Assembly (NCBI RefSeq): GCF_014200495.1
Contig: NZ_JACHBY010000002.1
Span: 620,001 to 684,000 of the forward strand
Length of the DNA: 64,000 nucleotides
DNA from: Mucilaginibacter geliditolerans
GTDB lineage: Bacteria; Bacteroidota; Bacteroidia; Sphingobacteriales; Sphingobacteriaceae
Direction: 5' to 3'
The notes beneath the pieces are model-generated. The model was not told the origin of the DNA. It did not search any database and saw nothing but the letters and a program-made list of their open reading frames with translations. Position 1 is the stretch's first letter. Each line of letters opens with the position of its first letter. This document shows, one piece after another, positions 35,397-44,546 of this stretch. The position numbers and the translations under genes were made by a program.

Positions 35397-35987
35397 ATGG
35401 TTGGTATAATAAGCTACGGCGCCGGAAACATATTCTCACTTACTGCTGCATTAGAGCGGTTAGGGATTCCTTACGGTATGATCTTTAAAGAAGAAGATTT
35501 TGACCAATACGACCGTTATATTATTCCGGGTGTAGGGCACGCTGGGGCAGCTATGAACAAACTGGAACAAACCGGACTTATCCCAAAGATAAAATCACTT
35601 ACCAAACCTGTTTTGGGCATTTGTGTGGGGATGCAGTTGCTTACGGCCCACTCTGAGGAAGGCGATTCAAATCTGCTGAATATATTCCCCGTTAAAACCC
35701 TGCGTTTTAAAGACAGCGCGGATTACAAAGTACCACATACGGGCTGGAACCAGACTTTCCCCGAAAAAGGAAACCCACTTTTTGAAAATATTCCGAACGG
35801 ATCACACTTTTACTTTGTACATTCATACTTTATTGAGTATGATGAATCATATACTTTATCATCAACAGATTACAACAATAAATTTTCGGCATCAATTTGG
35901 CGGGATAATTTCTTCGGGGTACAATTTCACCCCGAAAAATCCGGCAAATACGGTGAAACACTTTTAACTAACTTTTCAAAAATATAA
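35397..35987 (+). CDS. hisH: Imidazole glycerol phosphate synthase, glutaminase subunit
   Basis: A 196-residue class I glutamine amidotransferase that feeds ammonia to HisF. GISYGAGNIFS, the nucleophile cysteine in GICVGMQLL, and the His/Glu pair in VQFHPEKSGKYG are present. ATG 35397 (MVGIISYG) is chosen; the longer frame is repeat-derived. Confidence 0.96.
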   Translation: MVGIISYGAGNIFSLTAALERLGIPYGMIFKEEDFDQYDRYIIPGVGHAGAAMNKLEQTGLIPKIKSLTKPVLGICVGMQLLTAHSEEGDSNLLNIFPVKTLRFKDSADYKVPHTGWNQTFPEKGNPLFENIPNGSHFYFVHSYFIEYDESYTLSSTDYNNKFSASIWRDNFFGVQFHPEKSGKYGETLLTNFSKI

Positions 35988-35991
35988 AACC

Positions 35992-36741
35992 ATGTATATT
36001 ATTCCTGCTATTGATATTTTAAATAAAAAAGTGGTGAGGCTGCGCGAGGGTGATTATCAGCAGGTAACTGAATATGACGTTACTTTAGAAGAAATGATAG
36101 AAAGGTACCAGTCGCACGGTACAAATTTCATCCACATTATCGACCTTAACGGCGCTAAAAACGATTTCTCCAACCAGCAATATCTGTTTGATGTGATCAA
36201 AAAAACAGACATGCAGGTACAATACGGCGGCGGTATCCGCAGTATTGAAAAGGTTAAGGAATTGCTTGATGCCGGCGTGCACCGCGTTATTGTAGGCACA
36301 CAAGCCATCACTAACCCCGACTTTTTAAAGGACCTGAGTAAATCACTAACAGGGAAGGATAAATACTCCGATCGTGTGGTTATTGCCATAGATGTTTTGG
36401 ATGAGGTGATCAAATATTCCGGCTGGATGGAAAGCTCGCCGATTAAACTGATGGATTACGTTGATAAATGCCTGGCTTTAGGTTTTTTCCGTTTCCTGTG
36501 TACTGATATCGGCAAGGATGGAAAACTGGGCGGCGCAGGCATCGACCTGTATGAAAAACTGCTTGATCATTCACCTTTCATTAAACTGATAGCATCTGGT
36601 GGTGTAAGCTCCATGCATGATATTGAACAACTGAGTAACCTCAAAGTAGAATCAGTTGTAGTTGGCAAAGCCATTTACGAAGGCCACATCACCATTGATG
36701 AAATAAAGAACTGGAATTTAGAATCGCTGATGTCGATTTAA
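35992..36741 (+). CDS. hisA: ProFAR isomerase
   Basis: A 249-residue TIM barrel that isomerises ProFAR to PRFAR. Catalytic D8 (IIPAIDILNKK), the phosphate-binding QYGGGIRS and IASGGVSS, and FLCTDIGKDG with the second catalytic Asp are present. 4 bp separate it from hisH. Confidence 0.96.
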   Translation: MYIIPAIDILNKKVVRLREGDYQQVTEYDVTLEEMIERYQSHGTNFIHIIDLNGAKNDFSNQQYLFDVIKKTDMQVQYGGGIRSIEKVKELLDAGVHRVIVGTQAITNPDFLKDLSKSLTGKDKYSDRVVIAIDVLDEVIKYSGWMESSPIKLMDYVDKCLALGFFRFLCTDIGKDGKLGGAGIDLYEKLLDHSPFIKLIASGGVSSMHDIEQLSNLKVESVVVGKAIYEGHITIDEIKNWNLESLMSI

Positions 36742-36776
36742 TGCTGAGCCGTAGGCTCAAACTCAAAAAATCAACG

Positions 36777-36858
36777 CGTCATTGCGAGGAACGAAGCAAT
36801 CCCAAACTATGCAGATCGGATTTGCAAATCGGGGATTGCTTCGTTCCTCGCAATGACG
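36777..36858. repeat. Palindromic repeat (CGTCATTGCGAGG family) between hisA and hisF
   Basis: CGTCATTGCGAGGAACGAAG faces CTTCGTTCCTCGCAATGACG exactly. The left and right arms differ from the 33028 copy in the same way at both ends (GAGGAA versus GAGGTA), a compensatory change that preserves the stem. Confidence 0.9.
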
Positions 36859-36874
36859 CTCTTATTAATAAATC

Positions 36875-37639
36875 ATGCTAAGTAAGCGTATCATCCCCTG
36901 TCTCGACGTTAAAGACGGACGCACTGTAAAAGGTGTAAACTTTGTTGACCTGCGTGATGCTGGTGACCCGGTTGAACTGGCATGGAACTACTCCCGCCAG
37001 GGTGCCGATGAACTGGTATTCCTTGACATCACTGCCACGCATGAACGCCGTAAAACCATGGTTGAGCTGGTTAAATCTGTTGCAAGGCAGGTAAACATTC
37101 CCTTTACTATCGGCGGTGGAATTAACGAGATTGCTGATGCCGATGCCTTGCTTAATGCAGGTGCCGATAAAATCTCCATCAACTCAGCAGCGGTACGTAA
37201 CCCGGCGCTGATTGATGAACTTGCTAAGGCATTCGGTGTGCAGTTTGTGGTGATAGCTGTGGATACCCGTGTGTCAGGTGATAAAAATATAGTGCATTTG
37301 AATGGCGGCCGCATCCCTACTGAAAAAGAAACACTGGATTGGATACTGGAAGCGGAAAGTCGCGGCGCGGGTGAGATATTATTAACCTCCATGGATCATG
37401 ATGGTACAAAGGCGGGTTTTGATAACGGGCTTTTGAAGATCATTAATGATGCGGTGCATATCCCGGTTATTGCCTCCGGCGGCGCGGGTTCTGTACAGCA
37501 TTTTGTGGATGTATTTGAAAAAACCAATGTTGATGCGGCTTTGGCAGCATCGGTATTTCACTACGGCGAGATCCTGATCCCCGACCTGAAAGAGGTATTG
37601 AGGCAAAATAATATAGAGGTGAGAACGCTTGCTGAATAA
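36875..37639 (+). CDS. hisF: Imidazole glycerol phosphate synthase, cyclase subunit
   Basis: A 254-residue TIM barrel that, with HisH, makes imidazole glycerol phosphate and AICAR. Catalytic D11 ([10 protein letters not shown]), the phosphate site [10 protein letters not shown]131-type region VVIAVDTR and IASGGAGS are typical. The length fits. A palindromic element separates it from hisA. Confidence 0.97.
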   Translation: MLSKRIIPCLDVKDGRTVKGVNFVDLRDAGDPVELAWNYSRQGADELVFLDITATHERRKTMVELVKSVARQVNIPFTIGGGINEIADADALLNAGADKISINSAAVRNPALIDELAKAFGVQFVVIAVDTRVSGDKNIVHLNGGRIPTEKETLDWILEAESRGAGEILLTSMDHDGTKAGFDNGLLKIINDAVHIPVIASGGAGSVQHFVDVFEKTNVDAALAASVFHYGEILIPDLKEVLRQNNIEVRTLAE

Positions 37640-37645
37640 TTGACC

Positions 37646-38194
37646 ATGGCTATTCAACTGGAAACAGAACGGTTAATATTAAAGCAGTTTAGTGAAGAAG
37701 ATGCAGCGTATCTTTTTGAACTGAACAGCGACCCGGATGTTACCAAATATGTTGGCTCAGGGGCATACAAAGACTTGGATGAAGTTCTTGATTTCATCAG
37801 GAATTACAATCAGTATGAAAAATACAGTCAAGGCCGTTTAAATATGTTCGATAAACAAACCGGCGATTATATTGGCTGGTGCGGGTTGAAATATCTGGAA
37901 GATAAAAACTATTCAGATCTCGGTTATCGTCTGCTTAAACGCCATTGGGGCAAAGGATATGCTACCGAAGCTGCAATAGCCTGTTTGGATTATGGTTTTA
38001 AAGTGCTTAATCTTGATAAAATTATCGGCACAGCCATGAAAGAGAACACGGCATCGATAAACGTGTTTAAGAAACTCGGCTTAAAATATAGCCATGATAG
38101 CGATTGTGGTGAACAGCCCGGCGTTGTTTATGTAATTACGAAAGATCAATGGGAGTCGAGGTTGAAGTCTGTGAGGACACAGACTTCGGAATAA
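37646..38194 (+). CDS. GNAT acetyltransferase of the RimJ/RimL type, inside the his operon
   Basis: A 182-residue GNAT protein starting LETERLILKQFSEEDAAYLF, with acetyl-CoA loop RHWGKGYATEAA and motif ENTASINVFKKLG, typical of RimJ/RimL-like enzymes that acetylate protein N-termini or small amines. It lies between hisF and hisIE on the same strand and probably shares the transcript, though no histidine step requires it. The last ~10 residues (LKSVRTQTSE) are encoded by a perfect hairpin (38164-38187), so its tail is repeat-derived. Confidence 0.88.
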   Translation: MAIQLETERLILKQFSEEDAAYLFELNSDPDVTKYVGSGAYKDLDEVLDFIRNYNQYEKYSQGRLNMFDKQTGDYIGWCGLKYLEDKNYSDLGYRLLKRHWGKGYATEAAIACLDYGFKVLNLDKIIGTAMKENTASINVFKKLGLKYSHDSDCGEQPGVVYVITKDQWESRLKSVRTQTSE

Positions 38195-38240
38195 TATATC
38201 TCTCCCGTTGTTTGTGTCCTCACAAACAACTTTGCAACTG
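38164..38240. repeat. Two-hairpin palindrome overlapping the end of the GNAT gene
   Basis: GAAGTCTGTG-AGGA-CACAGACTTC (38164-38187) and GTTGTTTGTG-TCCT-CACAAACAAC (38217-38240). The cores TGTGAGGACACA and TGTGTCCTCACA are reverse complements, so the pair forms a nested inverted repeat, like 21567-21696. Confidence 0.85.
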
Positions 38241-38289
38241 ATAAATGAATAGCTGCCTGTGGGAATACAGGCAGCGGAATGAAAATAAA

Positions 38290-38877
38290 ATGGAAATAGA
38301 TTTCAATAAAACAGACGGCCTGGTTCCGGTTATTATACAGGATGAGCATACGCTTGAAGTATTAATGCTTGGCTACATGAACCAGGAAGCCTATGATAAA
38401 ACCGTAAAAGAAAACATAGTAACCTTTTTCTCCCGCTCAAAAAACCGACTGTGGACCAAAGGCGAAACCAGCAATAACTTTTTGCATGTAAAAAGTATCG
38501 ATATCGACTGCGATAAAGATACCATCCTTATAAAAGTTAAACCCGATGGCCCAACCTGCCATACCGGTGATCGCAGTTGCTTTAAAACCGCCTATAACCA
38601 GAACTTTATTTTAGAACTGGAGCAGATCATCGCCGATCGTTATGAAAACCCGGTAGAAGGCTCATATGTAAATAAACTACGTAGTAAAGGCTTAAACAAA
38701 ATAGCGCAAAAAGTTGGCGAAGAAGGTGTTGAAACCGTAATAGCCGCCTTAGCTGAAACCGAGTTCGACCTGATCAATGAATCATCCGATCTGATATTCC
38801 ATTTACTGGTACTACTGCGCGAAAAAGGCCTTACGCTTGAAACCATTGCTAAAAATTTAGAACAAAGACATAAATAA
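38290..38877 (+). CDS. hisIE: Bifunctional phosphoribosyl-AMP cyclohydrolase / phosphoribosyl-ATP pyrophosphohydrolase
   Basis: A 195-residue fusion of HisI (N-terminal, with the metal motif KSIDIDCDKDT and CHTGDRSCF) and HisE (C-terminal MazG-like EEGVETVIAALAETEFDLINESSDL). It catalyses steps two and three of histidine synthesis. ATG 38290 (MEIDFNKTDG) is preferred; fifteen upstream codons are open. It ends the operon. Confidence 0.96.
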   Translation: MEIDFNKTDGLVPVIIQDEHTLEVLMLGYMNQEAYDKTVKENIVTFFSRSKNRLWTKGETSNNFLHVKSIDIDCDKDTILIKVKPDGPTCHTGDRSCFKTAYNQNFILELEQIIADRYENPVEGSYVNKLRSKGLNKIAQKVGEEGVETVIAALAETEFDLINESSDLIFHLLVLLREKGLTLETIAKNLEQRHK

Positions 38878-38940
38878 GTTTGCAGTGGGCCGTTTTCAGT
38901 TTGCATGGTAGCGAACTGCGAACTGCCAACTGCCTACTTA
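38878..38940. repeat. Fragment of the GCAGTTTGCAGT-type repeat after hisIE
   Basis: TTTGCAGTGGGC..CAGTTTGCA at the left and GCGAACTGCCAACTGCC at the right make an imperfect inverted repeat. It may serve as the 3' stem of the his transcript. Confidence 0.55.
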
Positions 38941-38959
38941 TAAGTGCCCACTCACAAAA

Positions 38960-39868
38960 ATGATCTCAGTAGAAAAAATAACAGAACTCACCGGGCACAG
39001 CAACCCTATTTTCACTGCCGAACTTTCACAGAAGCCGGGTATATTATTTACCGGTGGAAACGACAAGGGCGTGGTGGAATGGAGTTTGAAGAACAATGCT
39101 TTTATAAAAGTAATGTTCCCGGTGCCTGCTTCTGTGTATGCCATACTTTGTCCGCCGGGGTTCCCCTACCTGCTTGCAGGCTTGCGTACAGGCGATATTG
39201 TGGTCTTCGATTTCATCCAGCAAAAAGTTATCAAGCTGTTAAAGCACCATTTCAAACCCATATTTGATATTAAGTTTGTAAGCAGTAAAAATGAGCTGCT
39301 TGCAGCATCAGAAGACGGTACAGTTTCCATCTGGAACATCAATACATTTGAATTAGTACATACGGTTAAGGTTTCTGATGATACCATACGTTGCATTAGC
39401 ATTTCGCCCGATGAAAAACAGGTAGCTTTTGGCTGCCGCGATAATTTGGTGAGGATTTACGATCTGGAAGATTATACACCCATAAAAGCATTAGCGGGAC
39501 ACAGTATGGCTGTATTCTCCCTGCAATACGCGCCCAATGGTGAATACCTGGTTTCAGGCAGCCGTGATGCGCAGGTAAAAATATGGGATGCCCGGTCATT
39601 TGAACTGATTCAGAATATTCCAGCCCACCTGTTTGCTGTAAACAATATTGCCTTCCACCCTACCCAGCCTTATTTTGCTACCGCGAGTATGGATAAGAGC
39701 ATTAAGCTTTGGGGAGCCGACGATTTTAAATTATACAAGATCATCAACCGCGAAAAGGGTTTCGCCAGCCATTTCCTATCCATAAATAAAGTGGTATGGA
39801 ACGGCAATCAGCTAATTTCTGTAAGCGATGATAAAAAAATAATTATCTGGGATATAAAATTCGATTAA
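38960..39868 (+). CDS. WD40 repeat protein
   Basis: A 302-residue protein that is almost entirely a seven-bladed propeller: blades end in motifs such as DGTVSIWNI, DNLVRIYDL, DAQVKIWDA, DKSIKLWGA and DKKIIIWDI, with GH dipeptides at starts. No signal peptide or fused domain, so it is cytoplasmic and should mediate protein contacts. It follows hisIE by ~80 bp with a repeat between and is convergent with the NlpC/P60 gene, whose stop is adjacent. Confidence 0.88.
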   Translation: MISVEKITELTGHSNPIFTAELSQKPGILFTGGNDKGVVEWSLKNNAFIKVMFPVPASVYAILCPPGFPYLLAGLRTGDIVVFDFIQQKVIKLLKHHFKPIFDIKFVSSKNELLAASEDGTVSIWNINTFELVHTVKVSDDTIRCISISPDEKQVAFGCRDNLVRIYDLEDYTPIKALAGHSMAVFSLQYAPNGEYLVSGSRDAQVKIWDARSFELIQNIPAHLFAVNNIAFHPTQPYFATASMDKSIKLWGADDFKLYKIINREKGFASHFLSINKVVWNGNQLISVSDDKKIIIWDIKFD

Positions 39869-40642
39869 TTACCACAACAATGCGGTATGGCGTTTAATTG
39901 AATGAAAATCGTGCGTATAGCGTTTTAATTCTTCTGAGTAAATCCCTTTCTCATCAATAATATCAATCTTCACCTTGCCCGAAGCATGGATTATCCGCTC
40001 ATTTTTCAATATTATTCCTACGTGTACTACGCGCCCTTCTTTGTTATGAAAAAAAGCAAGGTCGCCTAAATTTGCTTCGTATAAATTAGGGATAGTATCG
40101 CCCTGTTCGGCCTGTAAGCTGGCATCACGCTTTAAGTTTATACCATACAGCCTGTAAACAGCTTGTGTAAAGCCCGAGCAATCTATACCAAAATGTGTAC
40201 GCCCGCCCCATAAATAAGGTGCGTTTAAAAAGGACTTTGCTGTATTGGTAAAGTTTTCAATATCACCTTTAGGTCCTAATATCTCAAATTTCTCATTCCC
40301 TATTTTGCAGCTGTTACCCTCAAAAAAAGCAAGTGAGCTGGCTATAGGTAAATACAAAATGGTATTATCAGATTTTTTCCAGGCCTGTGTAACAGCGCCA
40401 TAGGTTAGCGGGGCTTTTTCGCGTTTAAGTTGCAGCCAGCCCATATGGCTAAGCATGCTAAACTGTAACCGGCCTATCCAGCCTGTATAATTATCGGCAG
40501 TCGTAGTTACCAGTACCCACTTTTCAGCCCATTCTAAAATTTCAAATGCTTCACCAAACAATATTTGTGATATCATTTCACTTTGTTCATTTGGTGCAGC
40601 ACGCATGGGGATTACCGCTAAATTACAAATACCGTATTCCAT
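39869..40642 (-). CDS. NlpC/P60 (C40) peptidase with SH3 domain
   Basis: A 257-residue protein. The N-terminal ~75 residues form an SH3b-like domain (PMRAAPNEQSEMISQILFGE, VTTTADNYTGWI), and the C-terminal part is the NlpC/P60 peptidase: nucleophile Cys in FGIDCSGFTQ, His in RVVHVGIIL, and IIHASG. Such enzymes cut the gamma-D-glutamyl-diamino acid bond of murein peptides. No signal peptide is visible, as in the YkfC-type murein-peptide recyclers, so it may act on imported muropeptides; this is inferred. Confidence 0.9.
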   Translation of the reverse strand: MEYGICNLAVIPMRAAPNEQSEMISQILFGEAFEILEWAEKWVLVTTTADNYTGWIGRLQFSMLSHMGWLQLKREKAPLTYGAVTQAWKKSDNTILYLPIASSLAFFEGNSCKIGNEKFEILGPKGDIENFTNTAKSFLNAPYLWGGRTHFGIDCSGFTQAVYRLYGINLKRDASLQAEQGDTIPNLYEANLGDLAFFHNKEGRVVHVGIILKNERIIHASGKVKIDIIDEKGIYSEELKRYTHDFHSIKRHTALLW

Positions 40643-40695
40643 ATATAAGAAATAGACGCTTCTAGGAGTATAATAGTTTAATTAGGATACAATAT

Positions 40696-40728
40696 AAAAA
40701 AAGGAAGACATAAAGCCTTCCTTTTTTA
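40696..40728 (-). terminator. Terminator after the ferredoxin gene
   Basis: AAAAAAGGAAG and CTTCCTTTTTT form an 11-bp stem with a 9-nt loop. Read on the minus strand it follows the ferredoxin stop (40757) and ends in a T-run; the plus-strand reading is also terminator-like. Confidence 0.75.
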
Positions 40729-40756
40729 TAAATTTCATAAATATAAATAAAAAGTA

Positions 40757-41110
40757 TTATTCATTCATGTGAAGCCATTCTTTTTTGGCAATCAGTTCCT
40801 CTTCTGTCTCACGTACATTTTCATCATCTACACAGCAATCAACAGGGCAAACAGCAGCACACTGTGGCTCGTCATGAAAACCAACACACTCTGTACATTT
40901 GTCAGGTACTATGTAATAAATATCGTCAGACAAAGCAGCTTGTGCTTCTTCTGCATTCAAAGTAACGCCATCGCCAAAATCAATAACGCCTTTTAAACCT
41001 GTACCATCTGAAAACCGCCATGCCGCTCCTGCATCATAAATAGCATTATTTGGGCACTCTGGTTCGCAGGCTCCGCAGTTAATGCATTCATCGGTGATTA
41101 TAATCGCCAT
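40757..41110 (-). CDS. 4Fe-4S dicluster ferredoxin
   Basis: A 117-residue ferredoxin. First cluster: C9, C12, C15 and C19 in [12 protein letters not shown]. Second: [18 protein letters not shown], with an 8-residue insertion between the second and third cysteines as in the 7Fe/8Fe Alvin-type ferredoxins. The ~45-residue segment between clusters contains an acidic stretch. It is a soluble electron carrier; divergent from a LuxC-like acyl-CoA reductase, which may use it. Confidence 0.92.
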   Translation of the reverse strand: MAIIITDECINCGACEPECPNNAIYDAGAAWRFSDGTGLKGVIDFGDGVTLNAEEAQAALSDDIYYIVPDKCTECVGFHDEPQCAAVCPVDCCVDDENVRETEEELIAKKEWLHMNE

Positions 41111-41138
41111 ATTTTTCTAAATATCTTATATTCTCAAT

Positions 41139-41146
41139 TAACTTTG
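41139..41146 (+). promoter_or_regulatory. Candidate -7 box for the acyl-CoA reductase gene
   Basis: TAACTTTG matches TAnnTTTG in the ~107-bp gap between the divergent ferredoxin and reductase genes. The start would be near 41153. No good -33 TTTG is seen. Confidence 0.4.
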
Positions 41147-41217
41147 CCCCGGTAATTAAACAGGGAACGCAAATATAACAAAAAAACACTTCAAGGGTTT
41201 AAATACATACCATTTAT

Positions 41218-42240
41218 ATGTCAAAATTCAATGCAATAGCATTAACAGATACTTTAGCAGCATTAGGGAAACGCTTAATTAAGCCCGGTGAGCAGCTAAC
41301 CGACCTTATCAACGATGAACTGTATTACAATGCATGGTTCACTCCTGATAATGTTGCAAAAGCCGTAACATCCATTGGCACAATGCTAAATAAGGCCGAT
41401 CTTACAACATGGCTCAGTAAATATAACCTCGATAACCGGGGCAATAAAAAAGTAGGCTTGATACTCGCTGGCAACATACCGCTGGTAGGTTTCCATGATG
41501 TGCTGTGCGTACTGGTAACTGGCAATCATGCACTTATCAAGTCGTCATCACAGGATAGCCGTATGATAAAGTACGTACTTAACCTGCTGGTTGAACTAGA
41601 TAATAGTTTTGCAGATAAGTTTAGCTTTATTGAACGCCTGGAAAACTTTGATGCAGTTATAGCCACAGGCAGCAACAATACCTCCCGTTATTTTGACTAC
41701 TATTTTGGTAAGGTGCCAAACATCATCCGTAAAAACAGGAACAGTATAGCCGTACTATCAGGCAATGAAACAGCTGAGCAATTACATGAACTTGGTCATG
41801 ATATTTTTGATTATTATGGACTGGGCTGCCGTAATGTTTCGAAAATATTGGTTCCTGAAGGTTATAATTTCAATTTCTTTTTTGAGTCGATACAGAGTTA
41901 CGAGCAGATCATCAATCATCATAAATACAATAACAACTACGACTACAACAAGTCTATCTACCTCGTAAATCGCGACGACCATTTCGACAATGGCTTTTTG
42001 CTCCTTAAAAAGGATGACAGGTTCACTTCGCCACTGGCAGTTTTGTATTATGACAATTATACTGATATATCGTCAGTAGAAGGTCTGATCAATATCGAAA
42101 ACGAAAAGATACAGTGTGTAGTTAGCGCGATACCGTTGCAGGTAACAAATCAACTGGTTGGCTTTGGCGAAAGCCAGCAGCCCAAATTATGGGATTATGC
42201 CGATGGTATTGATACGATGAATTTCTTGAGCGAATTATAG
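41218..42240 (+). CDS. Acyl-CoA reductase (LuxC-like)
   Basis: A 340-residue NAD(P)-dependent aldehyde-forming reductase related to LuxC. Blocks KVGLILAGNIPLVGFHDVLCVLV, HALIKSSSQDSRM and GLGCRNVSKILVPEGYNF match the family, and the Cys in YGLGCRNVS is at the place of the catalytic nucleophile. Luminescence genes are absent, so it probably makes fatty aldehydes for another lipid pathway. Conserved divergent neighbour of a dicluster ferredoxin in many Bacteroidetes, as far as I recall; a functional link is not proven. Confidence 0.85.
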   Translation: MSKFNAIALTDTLAALGKRLIKPGEQLTDLINDELYYNAWFTPDNVAKAVTSIGTMLNKADLTTWLSKYNLDNRGNKKVGLILAGNIPLVGFHDVLCVLVTGNHALIKSSSQDSRMIKYVLNLLVELDNSFADKFSFIERLENFDAVIATGSNNTSRYFDYYFGKVPNIIRKNRNSIAVLSGNETAEQLHELGHDIFDYYGLGCRNVSKILVPEGYNFNFFFESIQSYEQIINHHKYNNNYDYNKSIYLVNRDDHFDNGFLLLKKDDRFTSPLAVLYYDNYTDISSVEGLINIENEKIQCVVSAIPLQVTNQLVGFGESQQPKLWDYADGIDTMNFLSEL

Positions 42241-42351
42241 TATATAATTTTACCAAATTCTAATTCATATCTGCCAGCTACTCGTTAAGCATTGATGCCA
42301 AATGATATTTACGGCACTTTAGTAATGTAATTATTAAATTTAAAAAACATT

Positions 42352-43425
42352 ATGAAAAGATTTTTATCATCATTACTGCATTTGAGTGTTGGCGTTTGCT
42401 TTATGTTATTTTTTGTTTTATTTTCATACATATGGCAAACAGTGCCTGCATTATCCTTTATGAAACCACACCCGTTTTATTTTTTGGGTATTGTTTTATT
42501 GCTGACCATTATTGGTATTTGCGGCATGGGTTTTTGGGGAATTAAAAGGTTTCAGTCATTATCGAAAGAAGAAAGAAAAGCCCGTATTTTAAAATCGAAA
42601 AAAAAAATGCCATTTGCATTACTGGCTCTTGTTGTATATATAGCTATTGTAATTATTTTCTTAATTCTTATACGTGAAAAGGTGTTCCCTTTATGGGTAA
42701 AAATAAACTTTATTTATATTTTAGCCGTTTCCTTTTTAATAGTTTTATCTATCAATAATTATGTTGTTGACTTAAGCTATGACCGGAAATTAAAACAATC
42801 TATACAGGAAAAGGAAAGTGTTAATTTAAAACTAAGGTCGATACGTTCGCAATTAAACCCGCATTTTATGTTCAATGCCTTAACTTCCATACAAGGCCTG
42901 ATGAATAAAAATGACATACCTGCCGCCAATCATTATCTTACATTATTTGCCAATCTTACACGTAAGGTATTAAATACCAGTGAACAGGATTTGATTAGCC
43001 TGGAAGATGAATTGAAGATACAGGAGGATTACCTGCAAATGGAACAACTGCGTTTTGGCTTTCAGTACGAGGTTACGGTGAGCGACGAAATCAACATTGC
43101 CAACACCGAAATACCGGCAATGCTGCTGCAGCCTTTTGTAGAAAACGCGGTAAAGCACGGCGTGGCCTTGTTACAACAAAATGGGAACATACAGGTACAA
43201 GTTAGTAAACAGGGTAATAACCTGGTATTATCGGTAACCGATAACGGTAAGGGTTTTGATAAAGAAAAGATTACTCGAAAAGAGGGATCGTTGGGATTAA
43301 AGTTAAGCGAAGAGCGCATTGCACTTTTAAACCAGGTACATCCGGATGAACCCACAACTTTAATTATTGATTCAAAGCAAACCGGCACCACAATAGCAAT
43401 AACGCTTGTTAATTTATTTTCATAA
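42352..43425 (+). CDS. LytS/YehU-type sensor histidine kinase
   Basis: A 357-residue membrane kinase with four hydrophobic helices in the first ~145 residues (around 9-30, 43-68, 84-107, 117-136), a linker, and the His_kinase domain with the phospho-His in SQLNPHFMFNAL, followed by an HATPase (LLQPFVENAVKHG, DNGKGFD, GLKLSEERIALL). It signals to the LytTR regulator encoded 11 bp downstream. The ligand is unknown. Confidence 0.93.
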   Translation: MKRFLSSLLHLSVGVCFMLFFVLFSYIWQTVPALSFMKPHPFYFLGIVLLLTIIGICGMGFWGIKRFQSLSKEERKARILKSKKKMPFALLALVVYIAIVIIFLILIREKVFPLWVKINFIYILAVSFLIVLSINNYVVDLSYDRKLKQSIQEKESVNLKLRSIRSQLNPHFMFNALTSIQGLMNKNDIPAANHYLTLFANLTRKVLNTSEQDLISLEDELKIQEDYLQMEQLRFGFQYEVTVSDEINIANTEIPAMLLQPFVENAVKHGVALLQQNGNIQVQVSKQGNNLVLSVTDNGKGFDKEKITRKEGSLGLKLSEERIALLNQVHPDEPTTLIIDSKQTGTTIAITLVNLFS

Positions 43426-43436
43426 CTTAACAGCTA

Positions 43437-44192
43437 ATGAATATCCGTAGTATAATTATTGATGATGAACCTAATAATATCGAAAATCTGCAGATATTAT
43501 TAAATCAATACTGCAGTGAAATTGATGTTGTGACAACAGCATTTAATGCCAATAGCGGCATAGAAGCTATACAGGCTTATCAGCCCGACCTGGTTTTTTT
43601 GGACATACAAATGCCCGGCGGGTCGGGATTTGATCTACTCAAAGGATTTGCCAATATCAATTTCGAGATAATTTTTATTACTGCTTATGATCAATATGGC
43701 ATACAAGCTATTAAATTTTCGGCCTTAGATTATTTACTGAAACCCATAAATATCAATGAGTTGAAATTGGCCGTTGAAAAAGCGCGGCAGAAAATAATCT
43801 CGAAGCAAAAAGACTACAATATTGTAAACCTGCTTGAGTACATCAAATCAGGAAATAAGGAGATCCCCAAAATAGCCCTGCCTACCTTGCAAGAGATCAT
43901 GTATGTGCGCGTGGATAACATTATCCGTTGTGAAGCATCAAACAATTACACCTTATTTTACCTGCAAAACGGCGAAAAAGTACTGGTTTGTAAAACATTA
44001 AAGGAGTTTGTTGAACTGTTGACACCCCATAATTTTATCCGCACACATCAATCGCACCTGGTTAATTTACATTTTGTAAAAAGCCTTTTAAGAGAAGATG
44101 GCGGCACACTGTTTTTAACCGATCAAACAAAAGTGCCTATTTCAAGGCAAAACCGGGATATAGTTAAAGAAAAACTAAACAATACACTTTAA
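43437..44192 (+). CDS. LytTR response regulator
   Basis: A 251-residue regulator: receiver domain with D9/D10 and phospho-Asp D56 (LVFLDIQMPGGSG), T/K switch region (FITAYDQYG, YLLKPI), and a LytTR DNA-binding domain from about residue 145 (VRVDNIIRCEASNNYTLFY, RTHQSHLVN). It pairs with the LytS kinase upstream. Target genes are unknown; the ~150-bp gap downstream holds no clear LytTR site that I can name. Confidence 0.93.
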   Translation: MNIRSIIIDDEPNNIENLQILLNQYCSEIDVVTTAFNANSGIEAIQAYQPDLVFLDIQMPGGSGFDLLKGFANINFEIIFITAYDQYGIQAIKFSALDYLLKPININELKLAVEKARQKIISKQKDYNIVNLLEYIKSGNKEIPKIALPTLQEIMYVRVDNIIRCEASNNYTLFYLQNGEKVLVCKTLKEFVELLTPHNFIRTHQSHLVNLHFVKSLLREDGGTLFLTDQTKVPISRQNRDIVKEKLNNTL

Positions 44193-44341
44193 CAAAATCT
44201 GTAATCGTCTTCTCTAAAATTATCAAGTATTGTTACCTTTGAGAAGAGTTCATAGTTAATGATTCATAAATTCATAGCAGGTTATACTAAAAAAAGCTTG
44301 CTGACTTCTACCATTAACCATGAAACATTAACCACGAACTA

Positions 44342-44545
44342 ATGTATCTTATTAAAGTTAAAGGCGTAGCTAAAATACCCGATTACGTACAGTTAAGGGA
44401 CGACAAATTTACGCTACTGGCTTATTTCAGGGTCGACAGGCCTGAAAAATCACTGGATAAGGCCGGGCTTGCCGATAAGACCGATTACATAATGAATATT
44501 GTTAAAGAGCTGCCTTTTGGGCAGATATTAAAGTTAGACCTGTAA
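44342..44545 (+). CDS. Small conserved protein upstream of the FtsE-like ATPase
   Basis: A 67-residue acidic/basic mixed protein, MYLIKVKG..., no signal or membrane helix, with a strongly structured look (FTLLAYFRVDRPEKSL). I recall such small proteins next to ftsE-like genes in Bacteroidetes but cannot name the family. Its stop is 1 bp before the next start, so the two are co-translated, suggesting an accessory role. TACCTTTG at 44234-44241 may be their -7 box. Confidence 0.7.
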   Translation: MYLIKVKGVAKIPDYVQLRDDKFTLLAYFRVDRPEKSLDKAGLADKTDYIMNIVKELPFGQILKLDL

Positions 44546-44546
44546 G

